This document shows, one piece after another, positions 23,017-34,417 of a DNA stretch of 64,000 bases (position 1 is the first letter of the stretch; each line of letters opens with the position of its first letter). The stretch lies in the NCBI RefSeq assembly GCF_033958435.1, contig NC_134138.1:178482798-178546797 (forward strand), read 5' to 3'. The notes beneath the pieces are model-generated. The model worked only from the letters and a program-made list of their open reading frames with translations, was not told the origin of the DNA and made no database searches. The DNA is from Carettochelys insculpta (lineage: Eukaryota > Chordata > Testudines > Carettochelyidae). The position numbers and the translations under genes were made by a program.

Positions 23017-23451
23017 GGCTACGTCTACACTAGCCAAAAACTTCGAAATGGCCATGCAAATGGTCATTTTGAAGTTTACTAATGAAGTACTGAAATACAT
23101 ATTCAGCGCCTCATTAGCATGTGGGCGGCCATGGCACTTTGAAATTGACACAGGTCGCCGTCACGTGGCTCGTCCAGATGGGGCTCCTTTTCAAAAGGAC
23201 CCTGCCTACTTCGAAGTCCCCTTATTCCTATGAGCAGATGAGAATAAGGGGACTTTGAAGTAGGCGGGGTCCTTTTGAAAAGGATCTCTGTCTGGACGAG
23301 CCACGCGGCAGTGAACCACATCAATTTCGAAGTGCTGCAGCCGCCCGCATGCTAATGAGGCGCTGACCTGTATTTCAGCGCTTCATTAGTAAACTTCGAA
23401 ATGGCCATTTGGATGGCCTTTTTGAAGTTTTTGGCTAGTGTAGACATAGCC
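23017..23451. mobile_element. Nested 435-bp near-perfect foldback MITE
   Basis: GGCTACGTCTACACTAGCC and GGCTAGTGTAGACATAGCC form the ends, with exact duplication ATG (23014-23016, 23452-23454). The two halves, of about 215 bp each, are inverse copies throughout, including 'ggctcgtccaga', 'ctcattagcatg' and CTTCGAAATGGCC. Almost the whole element is one palindrome centred near 23233. It carries no coding capacity. Confidence 0.92.
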
Positions 23452-23713
23452 ATGGTGTTACTATATAGACGTTAGCACTCCCTACAATGGACCTAATGGT
23501 ATTTGCAGTGAAAACAGTGACATATTAAAATTGAGCTAACTGCCTTAAATTCAACGTATCATGTGGTGTGGACATAGCCTTAGAGTTATTTTAATGAGCA
23601 AAGTTTGATAGCCAAGTAAATATTCTGGAAAGTTGCAATTTGAACTTACAGAAAATTCTTTCTGCCCTCAAATTGGAAAACCGAAAATTAAATGTTATCA
23701 ATTTCCTTATAGG

Positions 23714-23738
23714 GTGTGTGTGTGTGTGTGTGTGTGTG
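23714..23738 (+). repeat. (GT)n microsatellite
   Basis: About 12 uninterrupted GT units. Confidence 0.95.
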
Positions 23739-25403
23739 ATGACATATTACGACTTTTATTTCAAGTATGCAAGGCACAACAGACACAAGAGAGTAAAAGG
23801 TCACAAGCACTCATACTGTGAGCTACTGTTTAAAACATTGAGCAAAAAAAAAAAAAGTCCAACAAAATCACCTTTCCTTGACTTCCTTAAACAAGTGGTG
23901 GTTTACTGCCTAATATTTTATTTGTTTCCCCTTTGGGGGTTGATGAGTTGAGTAAAAATTCTGTATTACTAAAGGAACATTGGTTTTCTTCACTTTGGTA
24001 TAGTTTGAGAAAGTATTTGAGTACATACTGAAGCTAATGTCTTAGGGTAAGGGAAAGATATGTCGTTAGCTGTCTGCAGCATACACTCTCATCTGCATGT
24101 CCATTATAGTAATATTCTGTCCCTCCTTCCATAAGCATTACGTTATGCTGACACAGTAGATCACTACAGGTTTGGAAAGAAGCGTGCTTCATGATTATCT
24201 CACACGGATATGGATTAATACAGCATGGAGCAAGCTAAAACCACATATTGATGTCTTCAGAGTGTTCTGCCCAAGCTAAACGATAGTGTAGCTCACAGTA
24301 TGAGAACAAAGTACCAGTTAAACTGTTAGACTTTTTTCTGGATAATCAAATTTGAAGTCTGAAAGTTAGAGATGGTAAATTAATCTTCAAGTATTCACAA
24401 GAAGCAGGAATGTATTACTACATACAATTGTGCTACAGTATAACCAAGTTGAAGAATGTGCAGTATCTCACCCCCTTTATTAGCAATTACTTTTTTAATT
24501 TTCTTCTGTGGAGAGATGTTTCCAATAGACACCAATTTCTTAAACTGCTGTTCAGCGCTACATTTTTAGCCACTGTTGAGCTCTTCACATCTCAACGACT
24601 TTTACACTTAGATATTAATCCAATTTGTTCCTTACACATACGTTTGAAGGAGTTCATTTCAAGTGTCAGACACCACATTAATTCTTGACCACTCTGACAG
24701 CATTTTATCTCAACAATTTATTTCCTATCCGTGAAGGTCCTTTACCTGTACTTATATTAACAATTCCAGTTCTGATGCCTTATTATTTGCCTTTTTTCTT
24801 GTCAGAGCTCTGACGTGACATTTCCAGTGTTTCATAAGTGCATATTTCAAAAACACACTCACTGTTGCAGGATGTAACTTGTAGAAAGAAAATAGTTTCT
24901 TATGTCAAGATCACTGAAATTAAAAAGTTGGCTGCCTTTGATCAATTCCTGATGTGAATCCTGTCATTTATACTCACTGTATTTTAGTTTTGTGCAGATG
25001 TTAATTGTTTCCAGTGGGTCTTGCTATTAAAATCTGATAGAAAATAACTTCCAAAAACTTGTGGTTGCAGAAGGATAGACATTTTTTGAAAAAGGCTTAG
25101 ATACACTTGTTTAATCCAGAGTAGAATGTTGAGTAAGGTACAGTTATTTTGGACTTATTTTTGTGCAACTAAAAATACAATTTGGACTGTAAAGTAAACC
25201 AACAAAGAGGAACTTCAGCTCCTATACATCGAACCCTTAACATTCTTTGCTACATCCTAAACCAGACATGCAATATTTAGAACATCTATTCTTCAGAGCC
25301 CTTTCTGTTTCTGAAGGTTTTTGACTCTTGTGCCTTCAATGATCACCAATTTTCCTTTGCAATACGCAAAGGCCATTTCTAAACCTTTTTGATGTTAAAT
25401 AGT
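23739..25403. other. No recognisable feature
   Basis: AT-rich unique-looking sequence; an A-run is present near 23845. Confidence 0.45.
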
Positions 25404-25560
25404 AACAGAGAGGGAGCCGTGCTAGTCTACACACTATCAAAACAAAAAGCAGTCAAATAGCACTTTAAAGACTAGCAAAGTAGTTTATTAGGTGAGCTTT
25501 AGTGGGGCACAGCTGCTCCAGAGTGCTGGAGTAGTATTCTCTGATTTTGCCATACAGCTT
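25404..25560 (+). repeat. SINE-like interspersed repeat
   Basis: 'gagggagccgtgctagtcta', 'agcactttaaagactagcaa' and 'ttattaggtgagctttagtg' match the family also seen at 30334. This is the left half of the usual unit plus the 'gctccagagtgctggagtag' extension. Confidence 0.65.
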
Positions 25561-27024
25561 TTCATATGCTTAGAGGAAACTGTACACGTCACCTTCACTT
25601 AAACACCTCCCACTAGATCCTTTTAGAATGAATCAGGCTATTAATTGCAACATTCTCTATTTTTGCTTCAAAACATTTCCGTTTTGGGAACCAAAATTGG
25701 AATGCCACACCTTTTTAAAAAGAAAAACAGTCATTACAGATCAAGTATTTTCATATAACTCACTTTTGACAGCTCTTTTGGAGACATCATCGATAACTAT
25801 GGTGGGATTTACTAGTTTCCAGATGTCAATGATTAAGAAATTTATGGTGGTGGATAGATGGATTACTTAAATGCTTACACACAAACTTTTTAAATATTTC
25901 TGCATGGAGGGATGTTGAAAGAGGTAGAATATTTATAAAAAACTTGCAATATGTACAAGCTGGACTCCAATAAAAGACATTTTCTACATTAACTATTTAA
26001 CAACTTCTTGGTTTGAAAAATCTTTAGAACAAATTCATTTTATGTTGAAGTATTGGAGATTTTGCTTTCCATGACAGTTGGGCAGGACTGGCTGCCTCTA
26101 AAAATATGGATCTATTTGAAAGGACAGGTATTTCCTAGGCAAGATTACAATTTAGTACAGCTTCATTCCCTGCCTTCCTGTCATTTATTTTTATTTATTT
26201 GGTAGATAGGCAGTCACATTTTTTCTGATACAGCTCTTGTCTATTACATTCCAAACTAGCTGCTGAAGTGAGGAAATAAGGCACCCATTATATAATTTTT
26301 ACTTGTTGCAGTCCTCTGGTCTTTCAAAATATCCCCTTTTCCTATTGTGACTGTCCTGATATGCATACAAAATTTCACTAGGAATGCACAGTCTAAGAAA
26401 ACTGCACTTTTACATTGCCTGCAATCACCAACATTAACCAGCTAGCCACACCTTGTTTTAATTTACACACACACACAGCCACAATGAATAGAAAACAATT
26501 TTAAATGATATATTCACTTTCCATGTAACTATTTGTTAAAAGAAATAACTTTTTATTAAATCAATCCAATTTTAACATAAAGTATTAAATGAATTTTTGG
26601 CATTCTACTTTTTTTTTCTTTCTTTCACACTTTTCCAATGAAAAGTAGTAACAAAACTATAAGGAAGTTAATAAGTTTGATGATTAATTTAAGCTCAAAC
26701 ATACTTCTGTATCTCATGTCAGTTGGATTTAGCTCAAGGCACAAAAACTAACATTAACATTATCAGAATCACATATTTTCTGCTTTTTATTGTCAAATAA
26801 GTTTTATAATTATTTTTAAATAAACCTAATTCTCTTTTCCATTGCCTATGAGCAGTAATAAGGATGCAGATGTGAAAATATCTGGGTTTCAGAAAGTGAA
26901 GTTGCCTTGGAATGATAACTTCAGCAAAATACTGAACAAAACTAAAAATAGATCAGAAACGTTTGGTTATGAAACTCACTTTGGGAATTAAGGGGAAGAT
27001 AAATATTGCTTTGTAAGTAAAATA
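25561..27024. other. No recognisable gene; short (AC)n at 26465-26477
   Basis: AT-rich unique-looking sequence up to the LTR insertion site. Confidence 0.45.
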
Positions 27025-27029
27025 GAACC

Positions 27030-28865
27030 TGCCGCAACAAGTAGTTGTACAGAGATGACAAGACAGGTTACCCGCACTGACACAAAGGTCTGTCGCACCA
27101 GGGAGGGGGCTGAGCACCTCCCTATCCTGGATCCACGCAGACACTGCAACAAACCCACCAGACCGGGACTGCGCTTACCCCAGGAAACCCCCTTGGAGCT
27201 ATGACCCCGCTAGAGACCGCCTGGCAGGAAGGAGCCAGCAGAGAAGAATGAGACCCAAAATAAGTTACAAACTAACTAGTGAATATATTGAATATAAAAA
27301 CAGGGTTAAACAAACAGGTAATAGTAGCAGAAACAAAGAAAACTTATGCAATATGTAGCGATATATGCTTAACTTACAACTATGTATCCTGCACCCATGG
27401 TGCTTGATTATGAATTCCTCTTGAGTAAATATATTTTTATTGTACCGCAAGGCAAAGTTGGTTTAATTAGTTAAATATGGATAGGTAAGGAATCTAAAGC
27501 TATAGGGGAAAAAGGAGACACCCGGTGCCCGTACCCTTTTACCGGTACTACCGGATGAGGAAAATATTCGCCACTGCCTGCGTTCTGTGCACAAGCTGAT
27601 AGCAGCGAGGAGACCTTGTAATGAGATAACCTCGTAATGGGGATTGAGATCCACTGCCCGCTCCCAGCACAGCTAGTGGAGGCGAGGGGCCCAATAGAGA
27701 CTCCCTAGTAATAAAGTGATAAGGAACGCAGGATGAAGGTGTTACAGGGAACAGGGAGGCATTAGCCTTCACCTTGCCATTGGCACATTCATTAATACTG
27801 TCTATGGATATTATCAATTTTTGATGGACACTAATACTAATGACTAACTACTAACAAGAAACTACTAATAACTAAATACAATTAAGTAATGACTAAATGC
27901 AATTAAATGTGCCGACTGCCTGGGCAGAAGGCCCGGCCTCCAAGGGTCAGGCCCTCAGGGCTTGCGGAGCCTTGTCAGGCTGCTCGCAGTGCAAGGGGCG
28001 TGACCCCCTGCTCCCCCACTGGGGGCCCCAAAACCCAGACAGGAGCGTCTGTGCTTGGAGTAACAAATAAGTTTTATGTGTCCAGAAGATCGGTACTGTA
28101 TGGTAGTCACGCCCGGTAAACTAAGTCGATTTTCGGTTGCTTTGTCCAATCAGGTAAGCTGAGATGGCAGCGTGCTTGATGGTGCCGCAGGCGTGGGGGC
28201 GGTGCCAGCATTGGCGCTGCAAGATGGCGGACCCTGGGTTATGCATCTAGGTATGCAGTACCCTGCCCGAAGGCAGGGCCAGTTCACCACCTGGCTGCTT
28301 GGCCACAGGGTCCGCTTGCTGCCCCACAAGGTGATGACCAGGCCGACGCTGCGGTGAACGGTGGCACCACTAGCGGGTTCCCAGGAGCTCTTCAAAAAGG
28401 TTTCGCCCAATTAGGCTGGCCTAAGGGTCCAGCGGACGCTGCTAAGACAGCCACGCTCCCCTATATGGTTGCCGTTGTTATGACAGCAAGCTCCCAGGGC
28501 CACAGAATAGTGAGCAAGCTGTCCTTATATAGAGAAACCTCATGAATAATGCATGAGGTAATTTAAATATTCATGATCTACAGGTAAAGTTCTCAATTAG
28601 GTCCGATTGGGTTCAGAAGTTTCCAGAAGCCTGGAGCTTCACCCAATCCGGAGCCTCTGTTCAAATGCAAGCTTATAAATTATTCATGGATTCAGGTTAC
28701 CGGGGAAACCAACTGACCCAAAGTGACCATTGGTGCTGCAGCCAAAAGGCAGCCTATGACACTTTAGATTTATCATGTGCCTGCACTGATTTTATATAGC
28801 CAAAGGCTTGTATTCCCTGGCCCACAGGGACGATTATGCCCAGGGGATGGTAAAAATCCCTGACA
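27030..28865 (-). mobile_element. Solo LTR, 1.84 kb
   Basis: Starts TG, ends CA and is flanked by an exact 5-bp duplication GAACC (27025-27029, 28866-28870). It is clearly more GC-rich than its surroundings. Minus-strand orientation is inferred: read that way it begins TGTCAGGGATTTTTACC, has TATA-like sequences ('ctatataaaatcag' near 28795, 'ctctatataagga' near 28525) and an AATAAA signal near 27440. No gag, pol or env sequence lies on either side, so it is the product of recombination between two LTRs. A 5-bp duplication fits several ERV and Gypsy lineages, so I do not assign one. Short frames inside it are not genes. Confidence 0.82.
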
Positions 28866-28870
28866 GAACC

Positions 28871-29615
28871 CTCAATTCATTGCTATTCTTTTCCTTCCTC
28901 TGTGTTTTCACACTAGTTTTATAACAAATTATTGTATGTATAAAGTCATGTACCAATAATATATAACATCTTTCATACCTGTTGTACAAAGTTCAGCCAT
29001 GATCCTGAAAGTTCTTCCAGGTAAGTAAACCTCTGAGGCCACCTGGAACTAGTCTGGATTTCAGGTAGTCTATATGTAAGTATGTGCACGTGAAATAGTT
29101 TCATATTTAGGGTCTTTATTTTTACTCTACAAAATGTAACATCCAGTGTTTATATCAAAATATTTGAATTTTATTATAATAACAAAGCTCTAATTCACAC
29201 TAAGTATTGTTCTCTTTGTCATGGTAGTGATTTTGTTTCAGTTGAGACTCTTACAGCTGGAATGAGATGGCTTATATCGGAAACACACATCACTGTGTGT
29301 CAGTACAAGAGCTCATTTGGAAATAGTTACTGCCTTAGTATAAATGTGTGGTTATCACTTGAATGATTGTAGCATCATGCTACAGAGGTAAATTAAGTAA
29401 AATAAAAGCACCGATAAACCAGTTTAAACTTCATTGACTTCAACACAACTTAGGTGCTTAGGCAATCTCATTATATAGGTAACTACCTCTAAGCATCTGG
29501 CCCTAAAAAAATAGAAATCTCTGTGAGGCTTGCCTCAGCTTCCTTCTGAACTCTTCAGTTTGCTCAGAAGAAGAGGATGGGGCCACAATCTCTGAAGAGC
29601 AGAGAGAATATTGAC
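28871..29615. other. No recognisable feature
   Basis: AT-rich unique-looking sequence. Confidence 0.45.
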
Positions 29616-29618
29616 AGA

Positions 29619-30275
29619 GGCTACATCTACCTTATGAAATACATTTGAATTACAAGCAGCTAGCTTGATTGTATCAAGTGACTGTCTTCACTGTAAATAT
29701 CATTAGCTTGATTTAGGGATCATTAATATTGACATCATAATAAAACTGGAATCAATTGGGTATAGCATCGAGTTCAAATTTAACTGTTCAAATGAAGGCT
29801 AGTGTGGAAGCACCATGTGTTTGAATCAAATTTATTAGCTTTTAGTGGCTGACTGGAACTGTTGCACCTAGATCCCAGCACCCTGCCACTCTTGGGAGCC
29901 AGGAAACTGACCAGCTCATCATCTGGCTCCCTGCGGCACATGGCTCCTGGCTCCTGTGAGCCAGGCACAGCAGCACTGGTCAATTTCCCAGCTCTCCCAA
30001 GCTGCAGGGATCTGGGAACCAGGCAGCAGGGTGAGTGCTGCTGGTGGTGGTGGTGCAGCAGGCCTCAAGGGGGAGGGTGCAGAATACGGGGCTGAAGGAA
30101 TGCTGGTCTACATTCCCACAATGCACTGCTACAAGTCAATGTTTGGCCAGTCTAGTGTGGCAGCACTAACTCAACTTTGTCGGGAAGTGAGGATACTCAA
30201 AATCAAATTGATAAAACCCAGTATTATAAAACTGAATTAATAAAATTGAATTTATCTGGTAATGTAGACAAAGCT
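29619..30275 (-). mobile_element. 657-bp Harbinger-like element, short relative of 20732
   Basis: GGCTACATCTACC at the left and 'aatgtagacaaagct' at the right, with exact duplication AGA (29616-29618, 30276-30278). Reversed, its right end aligns with 20732-20920 ('gataaattcaa', 'gcagtgcattgtgggaa'). Its left end aligns with the reverse complement of 22930-23579 apart from the nested insertion. It looks like an internally deleted member, with a GC-rich centre around 29870-30080. Confidence 0.82.
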
Positions 30276-30333
30276 AGAGACTGAGTTTCCACAATGGCCA
30301 TCTTCCCTTTTGGTTATTGATAGACGTGCTGTC

Positions 30334-30520
30334 TGTGAAAGATTAGAGGGGTAGCCGTGTTATTCTGTAACTCCAAAAAACAAGTCGTCTTTAGGCACCT
30401 TAGAGACTAGTCCATTCATTTGGTCGTGAGCTTTCATGGGTAAGTGGGTTTTTCTCATGACATAATAAATTTGTTAGTTTGTAAAGTGCCACAGGACTGC
30501 TTGTAGTTTGTGTAAGATTA
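30334..30520 (+). repeat. SINE-like interspersed repeat, fuller copy
   Basis: Contains in order 'gaggggtagccgtgttattc', 'aggcaccttagagactagt', 'tcgtgagctttcatgggtaa', 'ataaatttgttagtttgtaa' and 'agtgccacaggactgcttgt'. These blocks are very common in turtle-type genomes. No clear A/B box assignment could be made, so the class is tentative. Confidence 0.7.
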
Positions 30521-30980
30521 GTGAAAGGCTTGCAAGTGAGATCTTGAGAAGTTAAAATGAAATACTCTTGATCATATGATTGTGGAGATAAACAAGTATC
30601 TTACAGGACTAACAACAAATCAGTTTTCCACTATCAGTCTATATATGAAAAGGCATATGTGCTGGCTCTGTGGGTAAGCTGTTTGGTGAGCCCTGTTGAT
30701 CAGCTCCTCCCATTCCCACCTGCTGGCCATCAACAGTTTGGTTGTGGCTGGTGCTGGGGCGGGAAGGACAAAGCAAATGTAGGATACATGTGGCAGAGGG
30801 AGCACAGGAGGAGCAGGAAAAGTTGGGGTGGATGTAACCATGGGGCAGGAAGCAGAGCAGGAGTAGAAATGTGTGGGGTCTAGGAGAAAGGGGTGGAGTG
30901 GGAGCAGGGCCTCAAGGTAGTAACACTCTGGGCAAATGCTGAAAGGGACTTGTGTGAAAAGGAAATTTTATATACATAAA
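30521..30980. other. No recognisable feature
   Basis: G-rich on the plus strand from about 30680 to 30930, but without a clear repeat unit or gene. Confidence 0.4.
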
Positions 30981-32279
30981 GGTTATGTCTACACTAGAAA
31001 CATCTGTCTACACAAGTTACTGTCAGAAGAGATGTTCCAACAAAACTTCCATCAACAGATCCTATCTACACATAAAAGCAGACTGATCTTTTGATCTGCT
31101 CTGTTGGCCAAAGGGTCATCTGGAACATCTGCACAGCTTTTTTGTTGATGGTTTCTATCTACAAAATGTGTTGTGTGTGTAGCTGTTTGTAGCCAGACAA
31201 AATCTCCCCACTACAGACTAACTTTCACCTCCCCTCTAAGGTGCCTCAGAGCACACAGGGCACTGAACAGCAGTTAAACAGCACAGTCTTTGATGTCTCT
31301 CACTGAGGCCCAGATGTGCTGGCTTATCGTGACCCTGAGAAACAGAAAACACAGATAGAGAGCTAGCAGGCTAACTGTCAATAAGGGGACATCAGGAAAT
31401 TACCCCAGCTGGCATTGATGGATTTGATGCACACACACATACCATCCCAGAAGGGAAATCTCCGCCCTTGTAAAAGAATGTCCTGTACTCCCAAATTGCT
31501 TATCTCCTGTCTTACAAGTGCAAATTAAGTTAGAATTGCCCTTGTAAAAACTGGCATCACAAAAGACAGACCAGTACGATCTGGCACCATAGATAAGAAA
31601 GAGAATACGTCACCCAAGGGGTATAAAGGTGGACCCAGCAGAACTCTAACTCTGAGTGCATTCCACCCAAGTACCTGCTGGTTGGTTCAGGTGATTGCCT
31701 CCCGAGGTCCGCAACTGGGGACTCCCAACCTCGTATTCGTCTCTCTGCAGAATTGAGTGACCAATCCGGCTTGGCTACGCTGGTATCAAGAGACGCAAGG
31801 AGGGTAAGATACACCCATATTAAAGTCTCCTTTTTGGTGTACACAGATAAAGAATTAGAGCTCTGTAACTAGATGTTGTTGTATTAAGATATCATTGTGT
31901 TAGATGGTAACAGATATCTTTGTATTGGATTGTAACGTAACCTGTTAACACCTGTACTCTACTAGCATATAAGAAGTAGACAATAGCCTTTTGTAACCGC
32001 ACGCTTATAACTGTAGCTTAAATAAATTTGTAACTAGTTAAGATCTGAGCCTGACTGCTGTTACCCTCTGTCACTGCAACACAGCCAGCACAATAAAAAG
32101 AACTTTAACCGTTTGGTTACCACAGCCTGGCCATTGGTGAGAGTGCTAGGAGCTCCCTGTTCCAGCAGTAAAAAAAAACTGGGTTGTTTAGGACCCAGGC
32201 CACCGGCTAACACTGTTCCGTGAATTTTGCTTACCAAACCCCAGCGTTGTCTACAGAAGTCTCAAGTGTAGACTTAGCC
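30981..32279. mobile_element. Harbinger-like element interrupted by an LTR-like block
   Basis: GGTTATGTCTACACTAGAAAC at the left and 'gtctcaagtgtagacttagcc' at the right are inverse with few mismatches. The flanks AAA and ATA differ by one base. The left interior ('actgtcagaagagatgttcc', 'aacaaaacttcc') matches the fragment at 59429. The central part (31376-32204) appears to be a later LTR insertion. Confidence 0.65.
31376..32204 (+). mobile_element. Probable solo LTR inside a Harbinger-like element
   Basis: The block starts TGTCAATAAGGGG and is flanked on both sides by GGCTAAC (31369-31375, 32205-32211). It has a well placed TATA-like box TATAAAGG at 31622-31629 and an AATAAA signal at 32021-32026 followed by T/G-rich sequence, the order expected in an LTR. 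The right end reads ...GGCCACC rather than ...CA, and a 7-bp duplication is longer than the usual 4-6, so exact limits are uncertain. Confidence 0.5.
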
Positions 32280-32282
32280 ATA

Positions 32283-33057
32283 GTGGCATCACTAAAGCAA
32301 TATCAGAGTTAAGACTGAGTTGGATAAACATAAAGTAACATTCTATTAGTAACTTTTTTCTTTGTGCAGTGCAAAGCCTCTGAAAAGCATAACATCTTCT
32401 GAAAAGAAGAAGAAACTAGTATGCTCCTATCATTGCTCAAGCAGTAATGATACACTTATGCTAAAGCAATAATTCTTCCCAGGGATCTCTTCTGAAGGTG
32501 ATCATGCACTATGCATTCATTTATATTCCATGTCATTTACACTACAGGAGACTGAATACACAAATCACTAAACTAAAAGGCAATTAGGAAATATGTTCTT
32601 GTTGGGCATTCGCCATTCTACTGTGAATGTCAGCACTTTTCTGATTGAAAAATCAGTGCTGGATTTTGTTTTCTGATTAGAAAAAGGGAAAACAACATAT
32701 TTTGCAGTGAATGTTTTACCTTTCTAGAGTGATTCTACTAGAAGTCTTGGCTTGTTCAGCTGTCACGCACTATAAAACAAACAGAGAGAAATCCCCTGCC
32801 TTTCCTTTTATTTTTTCTTCAAATTTTACAATAAAAAAATGTCAACAGGTTCCCACAGGGGAATATATTATGCCTGAGGCTCCCATGGTTCCTGTAGTTC
32901 TCAAATGCACACCTAGCAGAAAAACAGTGGACCTCATTTTACAAATTGCTGAATGCCTCTTGCAAATTGTTAAGCTCCCCCAGCTCCCATTGACTATAGA
33001 GCGACTAAAGGGTGTTCAGACCTTCACAGGTTCAGGCTTTTCTTAGTTCTACACTAG
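32283..33057. other. No recognisable feature
   Basis: AT-rich unique-looking sequence; the 111-codon frame at 32711-33046 shows no known domain. Confidence 0.45.
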
Positions 33058-33060
33058 TAT

Positions 33061-33763
33061 GGGTGCGTCTACACTAGCCGACTACTTCAAAGTAGCCGGC
33101 ACAACGTCAAAATAGCACGCGTTGTGTCTACACATGCCGTGTGCTGTTTCGATGTTGAAATCGACGTTAGATGCCTAGACATCGAAATCACTATTCCCAT
33201 CCGAAGATGGGAATAGCGCCCTACTTCGATGTTCAACGTGCCAGCGTTCAACGTCGAAGTAGGGCGTGTGTAGACGATCCGCATCCCGCTACTTCGAAAT
33301 AGTGGGGTCCTCCATGGTGGCCATCAGCTGAGGGGTTGAGAGATGCTCTGTCCAGCCCCTGCAGGGCTCTATGGTCACTGCGCACAGCAGCCCTTATCCC
33401 AGGGCTTCTGGCTGCTGCTGCTGCAGCTGGGGGTCCATGCTGCATTCACAGGCTCTGCAACCGATTGTCAGCTCTGTGGATCTCATGCTGTGCAAGCCGA
33501 GTGTGTCTGGGAGGAGCCCTTTAAGGGAGTGGCTTGGGGTTTTGCTGGCCCCTTATTTCGACGGGGAGCGCTAGTGTGTGTGGACACTCCACATTTCCTT
33601 CCAGGGTGGCTCCTTTCAACGTTCTCTGTCGCTACTTTGACGTTGAACGTCAATGGCACTAGCCCTGGAGGACGTGTAGACGATACGCGTCGAAGTAGCC
33701 TATTTCGATGTTCTTACTTCAAAATAGGCTACTTCGACGTAGTGCACTAGTGTAGACGTAGCC
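33061..33763 (-). mobile_element. 703-bp Harbinger-type MITE, family A variant, inverted
   Basis: The left end 'gggtgcgtctacactagcc' and right end 'ctagtgtagacgtagcc' carry exact duplication TAT (33058-33060, 33764-33766). The core (about 33305-33545) is the reverse complement of the core of the three 711-bp copies, including the CAGCAGCAG-type run and 'ggggctctatggtcac'. The ends and subterminal motif arrangement differ, so it is a sister subfamily. Confidence 0.87.
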
Positions 33764-33766
33764 TAT

Positions 33767-34090
33767 GTGCCACATATATAGTCATGATGGACATGTTTTA
33801 AAAGTAACCTGCTTCTCTAAAGTCTTCTGCCTCTGGCTCCTAACTTGTCCTGATGGCACAGCAATGAAACTGGCAGCACTTCTATTTTACAATTTATAGA
33901 ATATAGTGAATTCATTGAATTGTGCCTGCCAATAGCCACTGCCTGCAGCACTAATAAATAACGGCCAAACTTTTCAAATCTGAATGCTTAAAATTAGGCT
34001 TTATGCACAGTTATGTAGCAACATGAAAGTATGCAGGTTTTGAAAGATGCTGAACAAATCCAGTCCTTCAAGTGAGTTCAACTGATGGTT
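33767..34090. other. No recognisable feature
   Basis: Short unique-looking segment between two MITEs. Confidence 0.4.
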
Positions 34091-34414
34091 AAGGTGACCA
34101 GCCATGCTGTATTGGGTAGGATGGTCCCATATTTTGGACACCAAAAAGGTGTCTTGATTTATTTTTTTCAAACAGATGAACTGTCCTGTATTTAGGCCCT
34201 CGGAGGTTGGGGGTGAGGGAGGGAGTGCCCACAGCTGCTGCTTCCCCAAGACTCCATGTGGGGAGCACCCACAACTGCCACTTCTGCGGTCCTGCTGGGA
34301 GGGAGGGTGCCATCTCCCCAAGGCTTGGAGCAGCTGGGTGGAGATCCGCCCCACCCCAGCCCCCACCCACATCTCCCTGTTCTGTATTTGGGACAGGGAG
34401 ATATAGTCACCCTT
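34091..34414. mobile_element. Short TIR element (AAGGTGAC ends)
   Basis: AAGGTGACC at the left and GTCACCCTT at the right are near-inverse, with GTT on both outer sides (34088-34090, 34415-34417). Subterminal 'gtattgggtagg' and 'ctgtatttgggacaggga' blocks are partly complementary. The interior is GC-rich and non-coding. The superfamily is uncertain. Confidence 0.55.
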
Positions 34415-34417
34415 GTT

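Larger units (their letters stand above)
20732..23579. mobile_element. 2.85-kb Harbinger-like element with two nested insertions
   Basis: The left end GGCTATGCCTACACTATG and the right end TGGTGTGGACATAGCC are inverse copies. The duplication TTA (20729-20731, 23580-23582) is the canonical PIF/Harbinger target. Both subterminal regions match the shorter element at 29619-30275 in opposite orientation, so this is a family with variable interiors. Elements at 21094-21478 and 23017-23451 were inserted later. The roughly 2-kb interior shows no transposase. The 125-codon frame at 22597-22974 is not recognised. Related 'ggccagttgaaa(c/t)ggtccctt' segments recur at 22097 and 22228, with an inverted relative near 21850, which suggests internal duplication. 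Confidence 0.82.
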
